From positions 20,784,258-20,848,257 of the forward strand of contig NC_079497.1 in assembly GCF_030052815.1 (NCBI RefSeq): DNA of 64,000 nt, written 5' to 3'. A model generated the notes under the pieces. That model saw only the letters and a program-made list of their open reading frames with translations, made no database searches and had not been told where the DNA came from. Every line of letters begins with the position of its first letter. Position 1 is the first letter of the stretch. This stretch comes from Hevea brasiliensis (taxonomy: Eukaryota > Streptophyta > Magnoliopsida > Malpighiales > Euphorbiaceae). Positions 34,772-46,790 of the stretch are shown here, piece after piece. Made by a program: the position numbers and the translations under genes.

Positions 34772-35629
34772 ATGGCATCGTCTTCAATGAAGTATGAGAT
34801 GGAGAAGTTTGATGGTGTATCGAGTTTCAGTCTGTGGAAGATTAAAATTAAATTTTCCTTGATCCTATAAGGTCTATGAAAGGCAATCGAGGATAACTTT
34901 CCAAAAGGTATGAAAGAGGCAGAGAAGGCTAATCTAAAGGAGAGAGCCTTGAGTGCGATTTTCATGAGCATAACTGATAATGTCCTACGAGAGATTGCTA
35001 GTGAAAGCTCAGCATCTGTGGCATGAAAGAAATTAGAAGAGTTGTACTCTGCCAAATCGCTGACCAACCGCTTGTATCTGAAGAAAAAGCTTTACAATCT
35101 AAGAATAAGCGAAGGTATGTCCATTAAAGAACATCTGGATGAATTCAATTCAATCATTATGGACCTGAAGAATATTGATATTGAGATTGATAGTGAGGAT
35201 CAGGCCCTTATTGTGTTATGTTCTTTGCCACCTTCCTATGAAACTTTTGTTGATACTCTGTTACATGGAAAAGACAGTATTTCACTAAACGATATTAGTA
35301 ATTCTCTAAAATCGAAGGAGTTAAAAAAGAAATTTTTAGATAATAGAGAAAGATTTGAGGGGGAAGGTTTGGTGAGCAGGGAAAGAACACATTCAAGGGA
35401 GGGTTCTTCTAGCAGGAAGAAATCTAAGGCCAGATCTAAATCAAGAATGAAAAAGGCCAACTGTTTTGAGTGTGGAGAGCAAGGTCACTATAGGAGAGAT
35501 TTTCCCAAGTTGAAAAATAAAAAGGGAAAGCAACCAAAAAGTTCTACGAATGTGGTTGATAGTTTTATTGATTCTGATGGTGATAACAGTGCTAGAGAAA
35601 TTTTATCTGTGAGTTCAAATCATGGATAA
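34772..35629 (+). pseudogene. Copia gag, disrupted
   Basis: The reading frame starts at the ATG at 34772 (MASSSMKYEMEKFDG) and continues through the UBN2-type gag region (SLTNRLYLKKKLYNL; MSIKEHLDEFNSIIMDL; LCSLPPSYETFVDTLL). Two early stops near 34868-34880 and another near 35024 break it; the longest intact piece is 35042-35629. A basic serine/arginine-rich linker leads to the zinc knuckle CFECGEQGHYRRDF, whose last cysteine is replaced by phenylalanine. The protein would form the particle and bind RNA; this copy cannot make it. Confidence 0.9.
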
Positions 35630-36994
35630 AATTTCTGAATTCTTGATACTGGTGCTACTTAAAACATGTGTCCTCACAGAAACTAGTTTGTCACTTACCA
35701 ATAGAGGAGTGGCAAGGTGTTTCTGGGCAATGATCGTGCATTATCTGTTGAAGAAATTGGTAACATCAAATTAAGGATGTTTGATGGCGTTGTCAGAACT
35801 ATAGAGTGTTGGCATGTTCCAGGACTAAAGAGGAACTTGATTTCTCTTGAGACACTTGACTCTCATGGATTCAGATACCATGCAGAGAATGGAGTTTTCA
35901 AAGTGTACAAGGGCTCTATGGTACTCATGAGGAGCAGTTTGGTTTTAGGATTGTATTTTCTTTAGGGCAGTACAGTTTCAGAAGCTGCAGTAGCATCCAA
36001 AAGCACTAATCAGAATCAAACTCAATTGTGGCATATGCGTCTTGGTCATATGAGTGAAAGAGGATTATTTGTGTTAAGCAAGTGGCATTTATTGGATAGG
36101 CAGAAAATAGAATCTATGGACTTTTGTGAACACTGTGTGTTTGGCAAATAGACCAAGGTAAAGCTCGATAAGAGGTCAGTGCGCAAGACTAGAGGAACTG
36201 TGGATTATATCCACTCAGATCTATGGGGTCCTAACAGAATTCTTTCCAAGACCGGTGCCAGGTACTTCATGACCTTGATTGATGATTACTCTCGGATGGT
36301 GTAGGTGTATTTTCTGAAAACAAAAGATGAGGCATTTTCAACCTTTGTAAAGTGGAAGATGATGATTGAGAAGCAGACAAAAAAGAAGGTCAAGCGTCTT
36401 AAAACTAATAACAGATTGGAATTTTGCAATCGTGAGTTCGATGCATTCTGCAGTAATGAAGGTATAGTAAGACATCGCACTTGTACAAGGACACCACAAT
36501 AGAATGGTATTGCAGAACACATGAATAGAACGCTTTGTGACAAAGCATGAAGCATGCTCTCACATTCAGGATTGGGAAAGGATTTCTAGGCTGAAGCAAT
36601 TAATACAGCCTGTTTCTTAGTTAATAGATCTCCATCTATAGCTATTGAGTGCAAAACTCCTTTTAAGATCTGGTCCGGTTCACCTGCTGATTACTCTTAG
36701 CTGAGAGTATTTGGTTGCCCTGCTTATGCTCATGTGAGAGATGGTAAGCTTGAGCCGAATGCAAGAAAATGCATATTTCTAGGGTAAGCATCTAGAGTGA
36801 AAGGCTACAGGTTGTGTTGCAGTGATCCAAAGTCTCCAGAATTAATTATCAGCTGGGATGTGACATTTAATAAGTTTGCTTCATTGGATAGTCAGAGGGA
36901 GATGTCAATAGCAGAATCAGATCACGGTGTCAGAGAATAGGTGGAGCTTGATATTGATACTTTAGTAGTTTAGTCTAGTGATTTAGAGGATGAG
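35630..36994 (+). pseudogene. Copia protease and integrase, disrupted
   Basis: The protease active-site region reads LDTGAT with a stop just after it. Next come the pre-integrase zinc-binding part (LWHMRLGHMSERG, later FCEHCVFGK) and the integrase core (HSDLWGP, then TLIDDYSRMV). The expected second catalytic aspartate is asparagine here (KTNNRLEFCNREF), and the third region reads NGIAEHMNRTL. About ten in-frame stops interrupt the stretch, mostly TAG at positions where relatives have tryptophan or glutamine. Confidence 0.9.
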
Positions 36995-38200
36995 GTGCAA
37001 GATCCTGATCAACAAAAGGATGCATCTAAGCAACAGCAACAGGAATCATATAGCATTGCAACTGGTAGAGAGAGAAGACATATTAAACCATCGCAGAGCT
37101 ATGCATATGCAGATCTAGTTGCGTTTGCCTTGTCAGTTGCTAAAACAGTTGATGTGCATAAACCCAGCAATTATAGAGAAGCTATTTCTTGTTCAGATGT
37201 AGATCAGTGGGTCGGTGCTATGAGTGAAGAAATTGAGTCTCTTCACAAGAATCAGACTTGGGAGCTTGTAACATTGCCTAAGGGACAAAAAGTGGTAGGT
37301 TGCAAATGGGTGTTCAAGAAAACGGAAGGCACTCTAGGAGTTGAAGCACATCGATATAAGGCACGGTTAATAGCAAAAGGCTTTACTCAGAGGGAGGGGA
37401 TTGACTTTAATGAAGTATTTTCTCCAGTTGTGAAGCACAGTTCTATCAGAGTCTTACTTGCTATGGTTGCTCTTTATAATCTAGAGCTTGAGCAACTAGA
37501 TGTGAAGATAGCATTTTTACATGGTGAGTTGGAGGAGCAAATTTATATGAGTTAGCTTGAGGGATTTGTCATTCCAGGTGTGGAAAACTGTGTTTGCTTG
37601 CTTAAGAAATCTTTATATGGTCTAAAACAGTCTCTTAGGTAGTGGTACAAAAGATTTGATACATTCATGGTTCGTAATGGCTTTAATCATAGTTCATATG
37701 ACAGTTGTGTGTATCATAAGAAGCTTTCAGGTGATTCCTTTGTTGTTTGCTATTGTATGTGGATGACATGCTTATTGCTGCTAAAAGCATGTCACAAATT
37801 AACATTTTGAAAAAGAAGGTTGAGTGATGAGTTTGAGATGAAGGATTTGGGTGCTGCAAAGAAGATATTAGGAATGAAAATTACTAGGGATAGAAGTGTT
37901 GGGAAGCTTTTATTGTCTCAATAGGCCTATGTTAAGAAATGGCTTAAGCATTTCAACATGAATAATGCTAAGCCTATGACTGTTCTGTTTGCTGCCCATT
38001 TCAAGTTATCTATAGACATGTCACCAAAAATAGATGACGAGATAGAGCACATGTCTGGTGTTCCTTATTCAAGTGCTGTCGGTAGCATCATGTATGCTAT
38101 GGTATGCACCCGACCTGACATTTCACATACAGTTAGTGTTGTGAGTAGATACATGGCGTGTCCTGGGAAAGAGCATTGGTAGGCAGTGAAATGGATTTTG
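36995..38200 (+). pseudogene. Copia reverse transcriptase, disrupted
   Basis: The longest intact piece (36995-37555) covers the RT N-terminal part, with WELVTLPKGQKVVGCKWVFK, RYKARLIAKGFTQREGIDF and LEQLDVKIAFLHGELEE. A TAG follows YMS at 37553. The catalytic YVDDM is present at 37756-37770 but in a shifted frame relative to the sequence before it. Later pieces include DEFEMKDLGAAKKILGM and SAVGSIMYAMVCTRPDIS. Confidence 0.93.
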
Positions 38201-38740
38201 AGGTATTTGAAGGGTACTACAGATGTTGGTTTGACATTTAACAGAGCTAAGATGAGTGATTTAGTTGTTGGCTATATGGATTCAGATTTTGCAGGGGACT
38301 TAGACAAGAGGAGATCTTTGATAGATTATTTGTTTACTCTTTCTGGAAATGCTCTAAGTTGGAAGGCAACATTGCAAGCTACATTTGCTTTGTCTACCAC
38401 ATAGGCTGAATATGTGGCCTTAACATAGGCAGTAAAGGAAGTTTTATGGTTACAAGGTTTGGTGGGTGATCTTGGGTTGATACAGAACAAGGTAATAGTG
38501 TTTTGTAACAGTCAGAGTGCAACACATCTCTTAAAGAATTAGATGTACCATGAGCGAACTAAGCACATTGATGTCAGATATCACTTCATTCAGGACATTG
38601 TATCTCAAGGGACTGTAGTTGTGTAGAAAGTCTCTACACATGATAATCTAGCAGATATGATGACCAAGGGGTCCCAGTCAGCAAGTTTAGGCATTGCCTA
38701 GACTTGGTTAGTGTTTGTAGTGCTCAGTAATGCCCTTGCA
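38201..38740 (+). pseudogene. Copia RNase H and C-terminus, disrupted
   Basis: Recognisable pieces are GYMDSDFAGDLDKRRS, ALSWKATLQATFALSTT (stop follows), KHIDVRYHFIQDIV and HDNLADMMTKG. At least five stops are present. The end of the polyprotein lies shortly before the purine tract. Confidence 0.9.
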
Positions 38741-38803
38741 AGGGCATATGGCAAGATAGAGTGTTTGTGGTTTTTTTGTTGATGATAGAGGAAATTCAAG
38801 CTA

Positions 38804-38814
38804 AGGGGAAGAAT
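38804..38814 (+). promoter_or_regulatory. Polypurine tract of the copia element
   Basis: AGGGGAAGAAT lies directly before the 3' LTR, where plus-strand DNA synthesis is primed. Confidence 0.85.
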
Positions 38815-39208
38815 TGTTATATTTGTGGCTTTGAATTTTGGATATATTTTTCATGGACCCGAATTGTGACCCAACCCAAAAGTTTTCGTGCTACGACCCG
38901 ATTTGGATAAAAAGTGAGATCTGTAGTGGTAGCGGAGGGCACGGGCCGATATAAATATTATAATATTTTAACCCTTGCGGTAGAGTTGTGAGATATTTGA
39001 AAAACACACTGGGGTTAGGGTTTGAGAGTTCTAATTGATTGTATCTTGCTCTTTTCATTGTAGTGGAACTTTTTCCTTTTGTCTTGCCCATGGACGTAGA
39101 CCTTACGATTGAACCACGTTAAATCCTGTGTTATTCTTCTTCTCTTTTTAATACTGTGTGATTGTGTGATTTGTGTGTGTTCCTTAGATTTGCATGCTTA
39201 TTATAACA
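38815..39208 (+). repeat. 3' LTR of the copia element
   Basis: Same length as the 5' LTR with about 12% differences counted by eye. The outer end is followed directly by the TGGAC target duplicate. Confidence 0.95.
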
Positions 39209-40833
39209 TGGACCTTGAATGGTTAGTTGCCTTAATTGAACCTAAGGATTTCTTGTTTATGTGTTAAAGGAAGTTGTTTGAATATTGAATCCTAGCTCTT
39301 AATTGTTGCATGTAAGCTTTGAGCATGGATTCAAGCTGTTTTAGGCCATAAGAATGTGTTTATATGTTTAGTTAGTGTTTTGGAACCTTTTGGTATGTTT
39401 TAGAGGTTTTAGGTGAGAATTTCTACTGGTTTTTAACTTGGAAATTCTAGAAATTTTTAGGTTCGGCTTCTAAAAACCATTGTTTTGGCAACTAAAGTAC
39501 GTAGTTTCTTGAGAAAGAATCTAAAGAATTTCAAGTTTGGCAGGACTTTGGCAGCAGCAGTGGTTACTACCTAAAATGGGCACCTGATATTCAAAGGTTC
39601 GACAGCTGAAGTCTAAGACTCTGACAGTTGAACTTGGTCTTACTAGCCTTATTTCTCCTTTAGTTCTAAGGTTCCAAAACATGATTTTATGGTTCTTAAA
39701 GCCTAGAATAGGATGTTTTTTTTTATGTGTATAAAGTTTAGAGCTTTGAATAACTCCTTAGGTTCCAATGTTTATAAGATCAAACTTGAGGGATTCGGGA
39801 AGCTAAGGATCCAAGGCTTGCTACCGTTCGTGTTAGATGGTTGATAGGTTACAAGAGGTGAGTAACTATAATCCTAATAAATGTAAATTTATTAAATGTA
39901 GTTCATGATCACCCATATGCATCATTTCATTGTTTACTAGGGTGTATGTATCTAGAGCACGAATATATTACATTTGTGCATAATTGTTGTTGGTGCATGA
40001 TTGAAGTTGGATGACCTACTGATTCCCCTATGTTATGTATATGTTATGTTTATGATATGATCACGTATGATTTATGGTGATGAGACCAATTGAGGCATGA
40101 TAAGCCCCTAGCGCACTACCTTTAAGCGAAAGTCCTGAGAAGCCTCTGTATAAGTCGAGTATATTGAATATATTAAGCGAAAGTCATAAGGAGCATTTGT
40201 ATGAGTCAGGCATATTGGATCTAAGGAATCACCAGTGACAATTCCATCTTATGTGAAATGTTTATGATATGAAAACTCATTTGGATGATGCATTGCATAT
40301 GCATGATATAATTAATTGATGTTGGTTAGTTTACTTACTAAGCTTGTGTGAGCTCAACCTTTTCCCCTAACCCCAGGTGCAGGAGTGCAGGAGTAGAAGA
40401 GTTCCTTAGAGTTTGAGTAGCAAGAGTAGCTACAGATTTTTTATATGTATATTATATGTTTGGTGGACATGTAATATGTAAAGGAATAGTTAATGTGCTG
40501 GTATTCAAGTTTTTGATAGATGTTTTATCTTAAGTATAGGTGATGTAATTATATATGTTTGAATCTAAGCTAATTCCTCATTTGAGTATGTATGTATGAA
40601 CTAATTACACTCTAGTGATTTTATGTATGTAAAGGTTCAAATTATGAGCCAATTCTATGTTATTTATGAATGAAAAAACTAAAGTGTAATGGTTTGGAGT
40701 ATGATTGGATTGTGAGATACACAGATATGTCTATGTTTAACAGGTTTTTAGGCTTGCTATGGGTTTCGGTAGCCTTAAGCTGACTCGATCCCTAGCGCCG
40801 GTAATGACCCCTCATTTGGGTCGTTATAGATTT

Positions 40834-41379
40834 TCACTTGTATTTCCTTGGCTGGACACAAGCACATGTGGTATGAATCACATATTGTGGTATCAACTTC
40901 TTTCTCATGGAACATATGTCTTTATTCTAGATACTGTATAGATGATAACTTAGGCACTCCTAATGCCCAAATTTGACTTTCCTTATCTACTTAATATTCA
41001 TTCAAAACTTGCATCTAGCATTTAAGACATATACTAGGACTTATTCACATTATGTCAATATATTTATTACAATGACCCAATCATCTCAACTTTTTTGGAC
41101 AACTTTTCGTGTTATAAGTTTTGAGCTCTTAATATTATGTCATAGATAATATAAAACTTACAATAGTCTCATTTTCATTTTCTAAAGTCAATGAAGGCGA
41201 CTACTTGTGTAAGAAGGCCAATCCTTTTATTTATCCGACATACTACTTATAATAAAAAATATGTCCTTAAACATAAATAAAATTCATATGTACATTTCAT
41301 AACAAATTGCAATTAAGCATCAATAATATTACCATAATAATGTCATTTTCATGATTTTTTGTGGAATTTTAGTACATTA
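40834..41379. other. Flank of antisense copia debris, no gene
   Basis: AT-rich sequence that may be the LTR of the degraded copia element on the minus strand next to it. No LTR pair could be defined. Confidence 0.35.
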
Positions 41380-42730
41380 ACTTCTACACAAACAATTGAT
41401 TTTACATGTTTATAGAGAACATATTTTCCAATGGGCTTAGCAAACGTATATGTTGTCATATAATGTATATGTGCAACTATGTCCCTAATAATATTATATT
41501 TGATGTCAATGTATTTGGTCTTTTTGAAACTTATATTAGAAATAGCTTTAGCCAAACAACCTCTTGCATAACAATTGAGAACTCTATGAACTCAACTTCC
41601 ATTGTGAATAGAGCTATACATGATTGTGTCTCACTATTCTATGATATGGCACCATCATTTAGTAAGAAAGCATATCTAGAGGTAGATTTTGACTCGTTCA
41701 AATCTCCTCCTCCAATCACCGTCCATACAGTTTCTAAATTGCATATAAACTCTTTGATAACACAATAAGTTATTGTTGTTCCCTTAAGATTCCTTAGTAT
41801 CCTATTCACTGCTTGCCAATGTGCTTGCCCAAGGTCAGATTGATATCAACTCACCATGCCAACAACATAGCAATATTAGGTCATATACACATCATAGCAT
41901 ACATTAGACTTTTAACCACACTGGCATAAGGAACATTTTTTATTTGCTTTTTCTCTTATAGAGTCTTAAGATATAGTCTTTGGCTTAGAGCTTTACTTAT
42001 AGAAATGGAAGTATCTATGGATTTACAGTCTTGCAAATGAAATCACCCTAGATCTTTCTTGATGCATGTCTCCTATGAAAGAGATAATAATTTGTTTGAG
42101 CAATCCCTTGAAATCTTAACTCTAAGGATATATGCAGCTTTATCCATGTGTTTCATCTTAAAATTATATGATAACCATCCTTTGATAGTTTTGAGATACT
42201 TATTATCATTCCTAGCTGCAAGTATGTCATCTACATACTATGATAAGATTTTAAACTTATCTTTAGAAAGCTAGATATATATGCAATGGTCCTCATGAAT
42301 CATAGTGAAATCAAATGACGTGATTGCTTATAAGACCTAATACACCATTTCCTTGGAAACTGTTTAAGGCTATAAATTGACTTCAAAAGTTGACACACTT
42401 TGTGTTCTTGGCCTTCTTTAACGAAACTTATGGATTGTTCCATGTATATTTCCCCATCCAATTCTCCATTAAAAAGGCAATTTTCACATCCACTTGATGT
42501 AAATCAAGGTTTACATTAGCCACTATAGCCAAAATTAATCTTATCGAGGCAAATCTTACAAGTGAAATAATTTCTTTATAATCTACTCCTTATTCTGTAT
42601 ACCCTAAGCCACTAGGTGAGCTTTGTCTCTTTCGATATTGCCATCAAACTTTTATTTTATCTTAAGAACCCACTTGTTCCCGATTGCCTTACATCCTTTA
42701 GATAATTCAACTTCTTGATTTTATGTAATA
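41380..42730 (-). pseudogene. Old Ty1-copia reverse transcriptase/RNase H remnant
   Basis: Read on the minus strand from 42730, pieces appear in copia order: AIGNKWVLKIK; then after many stops YVDDILAARNDNKYL; then KPIDTSISISKALSQ-like sequence; VPYASVVKSLMYAMM; and near the end KYIDIKYNIIRDIVAHIHY and FAKPIGKYVLYKHVKS (frame 41349-41555). It has many stops and frameshifts throughout and is much more eroded than the element at 34.3-39.2 kb, and of a different lineage. Plus-strand frames (41406-41768, 42059-42274) are antisense shadows. No LTRs could be defined with confidence. Confidence 0.85.
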
Positions 42731-43642
42731 GTCCTAATCTTTTAGATACGATAGCCTTCTTAGGTTGTATATATTCATAGCAATGATAATACAAACATAA
42801 GTTCAGTCCCACACTTACAATTAATGCCTAATAATATACATACAACTACCTTAACACTAATTAGTTATGCTAATAATTAACCTACATTAGGTTTAGAATC
42901 GAAAGTTCACTATGTTCCCAATCATCATCTAAGATCCTAATGTATGATAAGGAAAAAAAAAAATAATTATGTAAGGTAATATTCTTAAATTTGTTTTAAT
43001 TTAAGAACATAATAAATGTATTCTTTAATAAATTTATTAGGCTTTTATTCTTGAATTCCTCTTAATTCAAGAATTTAATAAATTTATTCTTTAATAAATT
43101 TATTATTCTTTTATTCTTAAATTACTCTTAATTGAAGAATCTAAAAAATTTATATATTTTCCCTTAATCTATATTTAATTTCCACAAAAAATAAAAATAA
43201 ATAGATAAAAAGGGAAATTGGAAATCAAACAACAATAACAAAAAAAAAATGAATCGACATAACATTTATTATTACGAAAATAAATAAAATTGTAAAAAAA
43301 AAAAAAACCAATTCAATAAAGAGCTAACTAAGTTCAATGAAAAGTAAAAAAAAAAAATTATTAGAAAATAAAGAAACTTAATGTCTCCCTAATTTCAAAT
43401 GTAGACCCCGGTAAAAATTACACAAGTTATTTGCACAGTTAATATTTCAGCTTGCGATTGACTTTTGGTAGCATTGTTTTAGCCATGGATTTTCTTTTTC
43501 TATCTCATATAGACAAAACAAACGAAAGACATGTTGTCTTCCTAACAATCCAATTTGAGAATTCCTTGATGAATCACATCATTAGACAACTATAACACCC
43601 AACCGTGTTTTTATCTACCTTTTCCCAAATGGAATTCAAAAT
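42731..43642. other. AT-rich DNA with AATAAATTTATT repeats, no gene
   Basis: A 60-bp direct repeat (TTTAATAAATTTATTAGGCT and TTTAATAAATTTATTATTCT, each followed by TTTATTCTT) lies near 43015-43140. Poly-A runs follow. It may belong to the antisense copia element but shows no domain. Confidence 0.4.
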
Positions 43643-43933
43643 TCATTTTCGATTAGGGTTAGGCAAAGGTGCTCTTAGTGCCTTATATCTATCACTCACC
43701 CATGAGAGATTTTCAGCCCAAATAACCAACTGCATCTTCAAATTCACCTTAATAATGTGATTAATAAGATGCTCCAAATAATCAAAAGTATTATTAGGAT
43801 CTATCTCTAAAGTGATTAGCTCTCTAATCATCCCATCTACTCTAATTCTTTGCTGAGCAGTTAAGATCCTATAAAGAGTTCTACCAAGGCGAACCATATT
43901 TCTGTACATGTACAGAAAGAATTTAAGATCCAA
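43643..43933 (-). CDS. Hypothetical 96-residue reading frame
   Basis: The frame has normal, non-repetitive composition with a basic N-terminus and a helical-looking middle (AQQRIRVDGMIRELITLEID). I recognise no domain. It lies on the same strand as the copia remnant at 41.4-42.7 kb and could be a piece of that or another element rather than a host gene. There is no intron, promoter or neighbour evidence for expression. Confidence 0.25.
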   Translation of the reverse strand: MDLKFFLYMYRNMVRLGRTLYRILTAQQRIRVDGMIRELITLEIDPNNTFDYLEHLINHIIKVNLKMQLVIWAENLSWVSDRYKALRAPLPNPNRK

Positions 43934-44750
43934 TAAAATATTTATTTCCTAAAAATAAATAGATTAATAAAAAATAATGATAAAAATATTCCAGTGAGTG
44001 AAAAATAATTTAGAATAATATCTAAATAATTTTGGACATTTTAAAATTATTTTTAGATAATTGATATAAATTTAATGAAATAAAATTAAAATAATTATCA
44101 AAAAAATCCAAAATAAGTAAATAAATAAATGTCCTAGAAATTAAATTTTTCATCACCAATATTTTAAAAATATTTTTAGGACCTTGTAGGAATTTTTCCA
44201 CTAAAAAAAACTATGGAAAACTATTTTTCCAAAAAAATTTATTTTCTATTTTCTAATTTTTTAAATAATAAAAAAAACACATAATATTTTTGATTTATTT
44301 GAGTCGGTGTTTTCCAAAAAAAAATAGGGCTCTATTCTAGGTTTTTCGGGTATACCAACTAGGTTTTTAGGGTATACCAACTCTTACTGCCACTAAAACT
44401 TGCTAAAATGGGTTTTCTTCAACCTTTCCTAATATCAGATTTCGAGTGACTTTCTGATGACTTTGAAAAATCACAACTCTCTCATCTTTTTATCCAAACA
44501 ATGCAAATAATATACCTATGAAAAACTTGTCATATCTATTTTATAATAGTATAAAATTCATGGATAAAGAATAAATACAAAGAGAGATATAATAACTCAA
44601 AATAGGCTTATTGAACATGTTTCAATATATTTAGATCTACAAAACTAAATCCTAGATTCAATTCTAATTAGCCTAACTTATGTTTAACATGTTAATTAAC
44701 TTATCTAGACTAGAAAAACAAGAAAATAGCTTTGAGACCAATGCTAGCAA
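43934..44750. other. AT-rich DNA, possible minus-strand LTR leader
   Basis: GCTTTGAGACCAATGCTAGC at 44731-44750 resembles, on the minus strand, an LTR end followed by a tRNA-Met primer site (TTGGTCTCAAAGC). It could mark the 5' end of the antisense copia element at 41.4-42.7 kb. A TAGGTTTTT-GGGTATACCAAC word is repeated at about 44338-44380. Confidence 0.3.
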
Positions 44751-44754
44751 AAAA

Positions 44755-45320
44755 AAAAAAAAAAAATTAATATGGCCTTGACCATTTTAGATTATGCATG
44801 TATACCCATAATCAATCTTGTATCACTAGTTCATATCTAATCACATGTTACCCAGGAATCAAATACATAGTTTGTGAGGTCTATATATTACTTGGAATGT
44901 AGTGTATCTCCATAGAAATTATTTGAGAAAGAAACACAATAAAAAAAAAAAAAAACTTTGATCGCACCAAATTCGCATCAAGAATTTGAACCATCCGAAG
45001 AAGAACAATTCCTTCTTGTTGTAACCGAAGAACACAGTCCAAGAGATCACCACGTTGTTCTCTAGTTTCTTATATATTTTGCCCATAAAATCCTTGAAGA
45101 AAACCAAACCATTTTTTTTTTGTCGAATTCTTCTTCAACATGTAGTAGTGGGAAGTTATTTCCATCTCCTGCACATCTCATAATTTAAAGAGAATTCAAA
45201 TTCTCTTAAGGGGGCTGCTATACAACAAATACAAGAAGGCAATTGGGCTTAAGGAGTTGTGCTAATGGGCTTATTCATGAGCCTAATCATGGGTAGACCA
45301 ATTTACCTTCATCTAATCAT
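44755..45320 (+). repeat. Dispersed repeat R1, copy 3 (partial)
   Basis: It matches 32510-33070 closely (AATATGGCCTTGACC, CATAGAAATTATTTGAGAAA, CATCAAGAATTTGAACCATC). It lacks the first about 580 bp of the full R1 and ends soon after GGGTAGACCAATTT. Confidence 0.75.
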
Positions 45321-46204
45321 ATCCATAATAAAATTCACAACTCTCTTCATTTCAAACCATTTAAATTCTGTTAATTTTTTTAAGAAAAAGTTTAAGTAAG
45401 GGGAGGCTCTCTCAATCTAGGACTAGTGCATACCACCAATCTTATTGAGAGATTATAGTGAAATTTACAAAACGCCTACCAAAAATGATAATTGGTGGAC
45501 TAGAATTCTCAACCTAATAGGAGCGCTGATTTAATTTTACCAACTAAATCAACTCTCATTAGCAACTTTGTTAACTTTTTAATAAATTTAAATGCATATC
45601 TTCACATTTAGAAATTAAATCATTCATATTGATAAAAAAATTTAAATGATATATTAATGAATAAATTTATTTGCCATATTAATTAATCTTTATAATGTAT
45701 TAGAGAGAATCTCCTCATTCAATCTAAAAAGATTCTCCCATTCTCTTATTTTTTCCCTTCTCCACCATTTTCTTTATATCTTCTCACTTTTCATTGACCC
45801 TAAGGTATTCATTAGTAAGATTTTTTGCATGGATAATTATCACCCTCACTATTTTTCTTAATTTTTTGTTTTTATTATTTTTTGTTGTTTTAAATTAATA
45901 ATGTTTAAATCTACTTTTCATTTGAAGTAAATTTGTTTTTAAGGATTTCTTTTATTTTTAATCATTTTATTATTTGGCTGATTATGCAGTAAAATAAAGA
46001 AGTTTCTTTTTAATTTTTATAGTGAATTTGTTTTAATAATTATTATATTAAATTTATAAAAAGACCATAACATTAAATAATGATTAAAAGTTATCAACAA
46101 GTGGACTGTGTTTCTCATGTTTGGCTCATGTAAATGTGCCATCAACTCAATTTATATATAAATCACTCATACAAAATATAATAAGCAATCATCTTTATTT
46201 GAAA
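45321..46204. other. Intergenic DNA between R1 and R2 copies, no gene
   Basis: No coding sequence recognised. GAGGCTCTCTCAATCTAGGA around 45404 begins a short non-AT-rich stretch without a family match. Confidence 0.35.
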
Positions 46205-46790
46205 GATCTAATTGTGTTGACAGAGTATTTGATTTGGCCGTTCGGCTAGAAGCATGCTTCACTCATTGGCAATCTACCACTGTTTGACTCCATGGTCTTT
46301 CTACGAGTTGGCTTGATCTGGAAACCATCAAACTTTATTATCCTTATGAAGAAAAAAAAAATTTTATACTTCCTATTATTGCCCTCTTACCCAATAACAA
46401 ATGAAAACACCTAATAATTTCATAATAAAAGAAAAATAAGCGAATCATCGCAATGAAGGAAATGACAAAGTATCGTAAATGATGAAATACCAAATCCTCA
46501 CAGAAAATGATACAATAAATCTTTCAAATGGGAGAAGACAACAATCAAATATATCAATAAGAATATACTGAGGACAAATATAGATTTATTTCAAAAGGAT
46601 ACAAATCTGGAAATTATTAGAAGAATATAAAAAAAAAAAAAACACAAAAAGAGAAAGGGCCTCCCAATCTACCAGTGAAAATACTCATGGGTTGCCACCC
46701 CAAAGAACTCACAAGGGGAAGAAGGAGACAGAAGGAGAGAATTCAGAGGAGGTGGCAGCCAGAGAAAAGTCATGATTTTCTAATAGTTAA
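46205..46790 (+). repeat. Dispersed repeat R2, copy 2
   Basis: It corresponds to 31500-31925 (AAACCATCAAACTTTATTAT; CCTTATGAAGA; GAAGGAAATGACAAAGTA; GAGGACAAATATAGATTTAT; GAGAATTCAGAGGAGGTGG) with small insertions. It lies after R1 copy 3, unlike the order at 31.5-33.4 kb. Confidence 0.62.

Larger units (their letters stand above)
34336..39208 (+). mobile_element. Full-length Ty1-copia retrotransposon (Tork/TNT1-like), dead
   Basis: Both LTRs are 394 bp (34336-34729 and 38815-39208), start TGTTATATTTGTGGC and end TTATAACA. The perfect 5-bp duplication TGGAC flanks the element (34331-34335 and 39209-39213). A tRNA-Met type primer site follows the 5' LTR and a purine tract precedes the 3' LTR. 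The internal region holds gag, protease, integrase, reverse transcriptase and RNase H in copia order. The LTRs differ at about 45-50 of 394 positions, mostly transitions, so the insertion is old. It sits inside solo LTR C. Confidence 0.95.
33580..40828 (+). mobile_element. Solo LTR C (Ty3-gypsy type), split by a copia element
   Basis: The left part (33580-34335) begins TGTAATACCCACCATT and the right part (39214-40828) ends TTGGGTCGTTATA. The 5-bp sequence GATTT flanks both outer ends (33575-33579 and 40829-40833). With the copia element and its target duplicate removed the LTR is about 2,371 bp. Its end (TCCCTAGCGCCGG, then TTGGGTCGTTATA) and the AAGCGAAAGTC words near 40127 and 40175 resemble LTR A, so it is a distant relative. 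The terminal CA has become TA. Confidence 0.85.

Noticed and set aside
41406..42274. Plus-strand frames of 71-120 residues
   Set aside because: They are antisense to a degraded copia reverse transcriptase on the minus strand.
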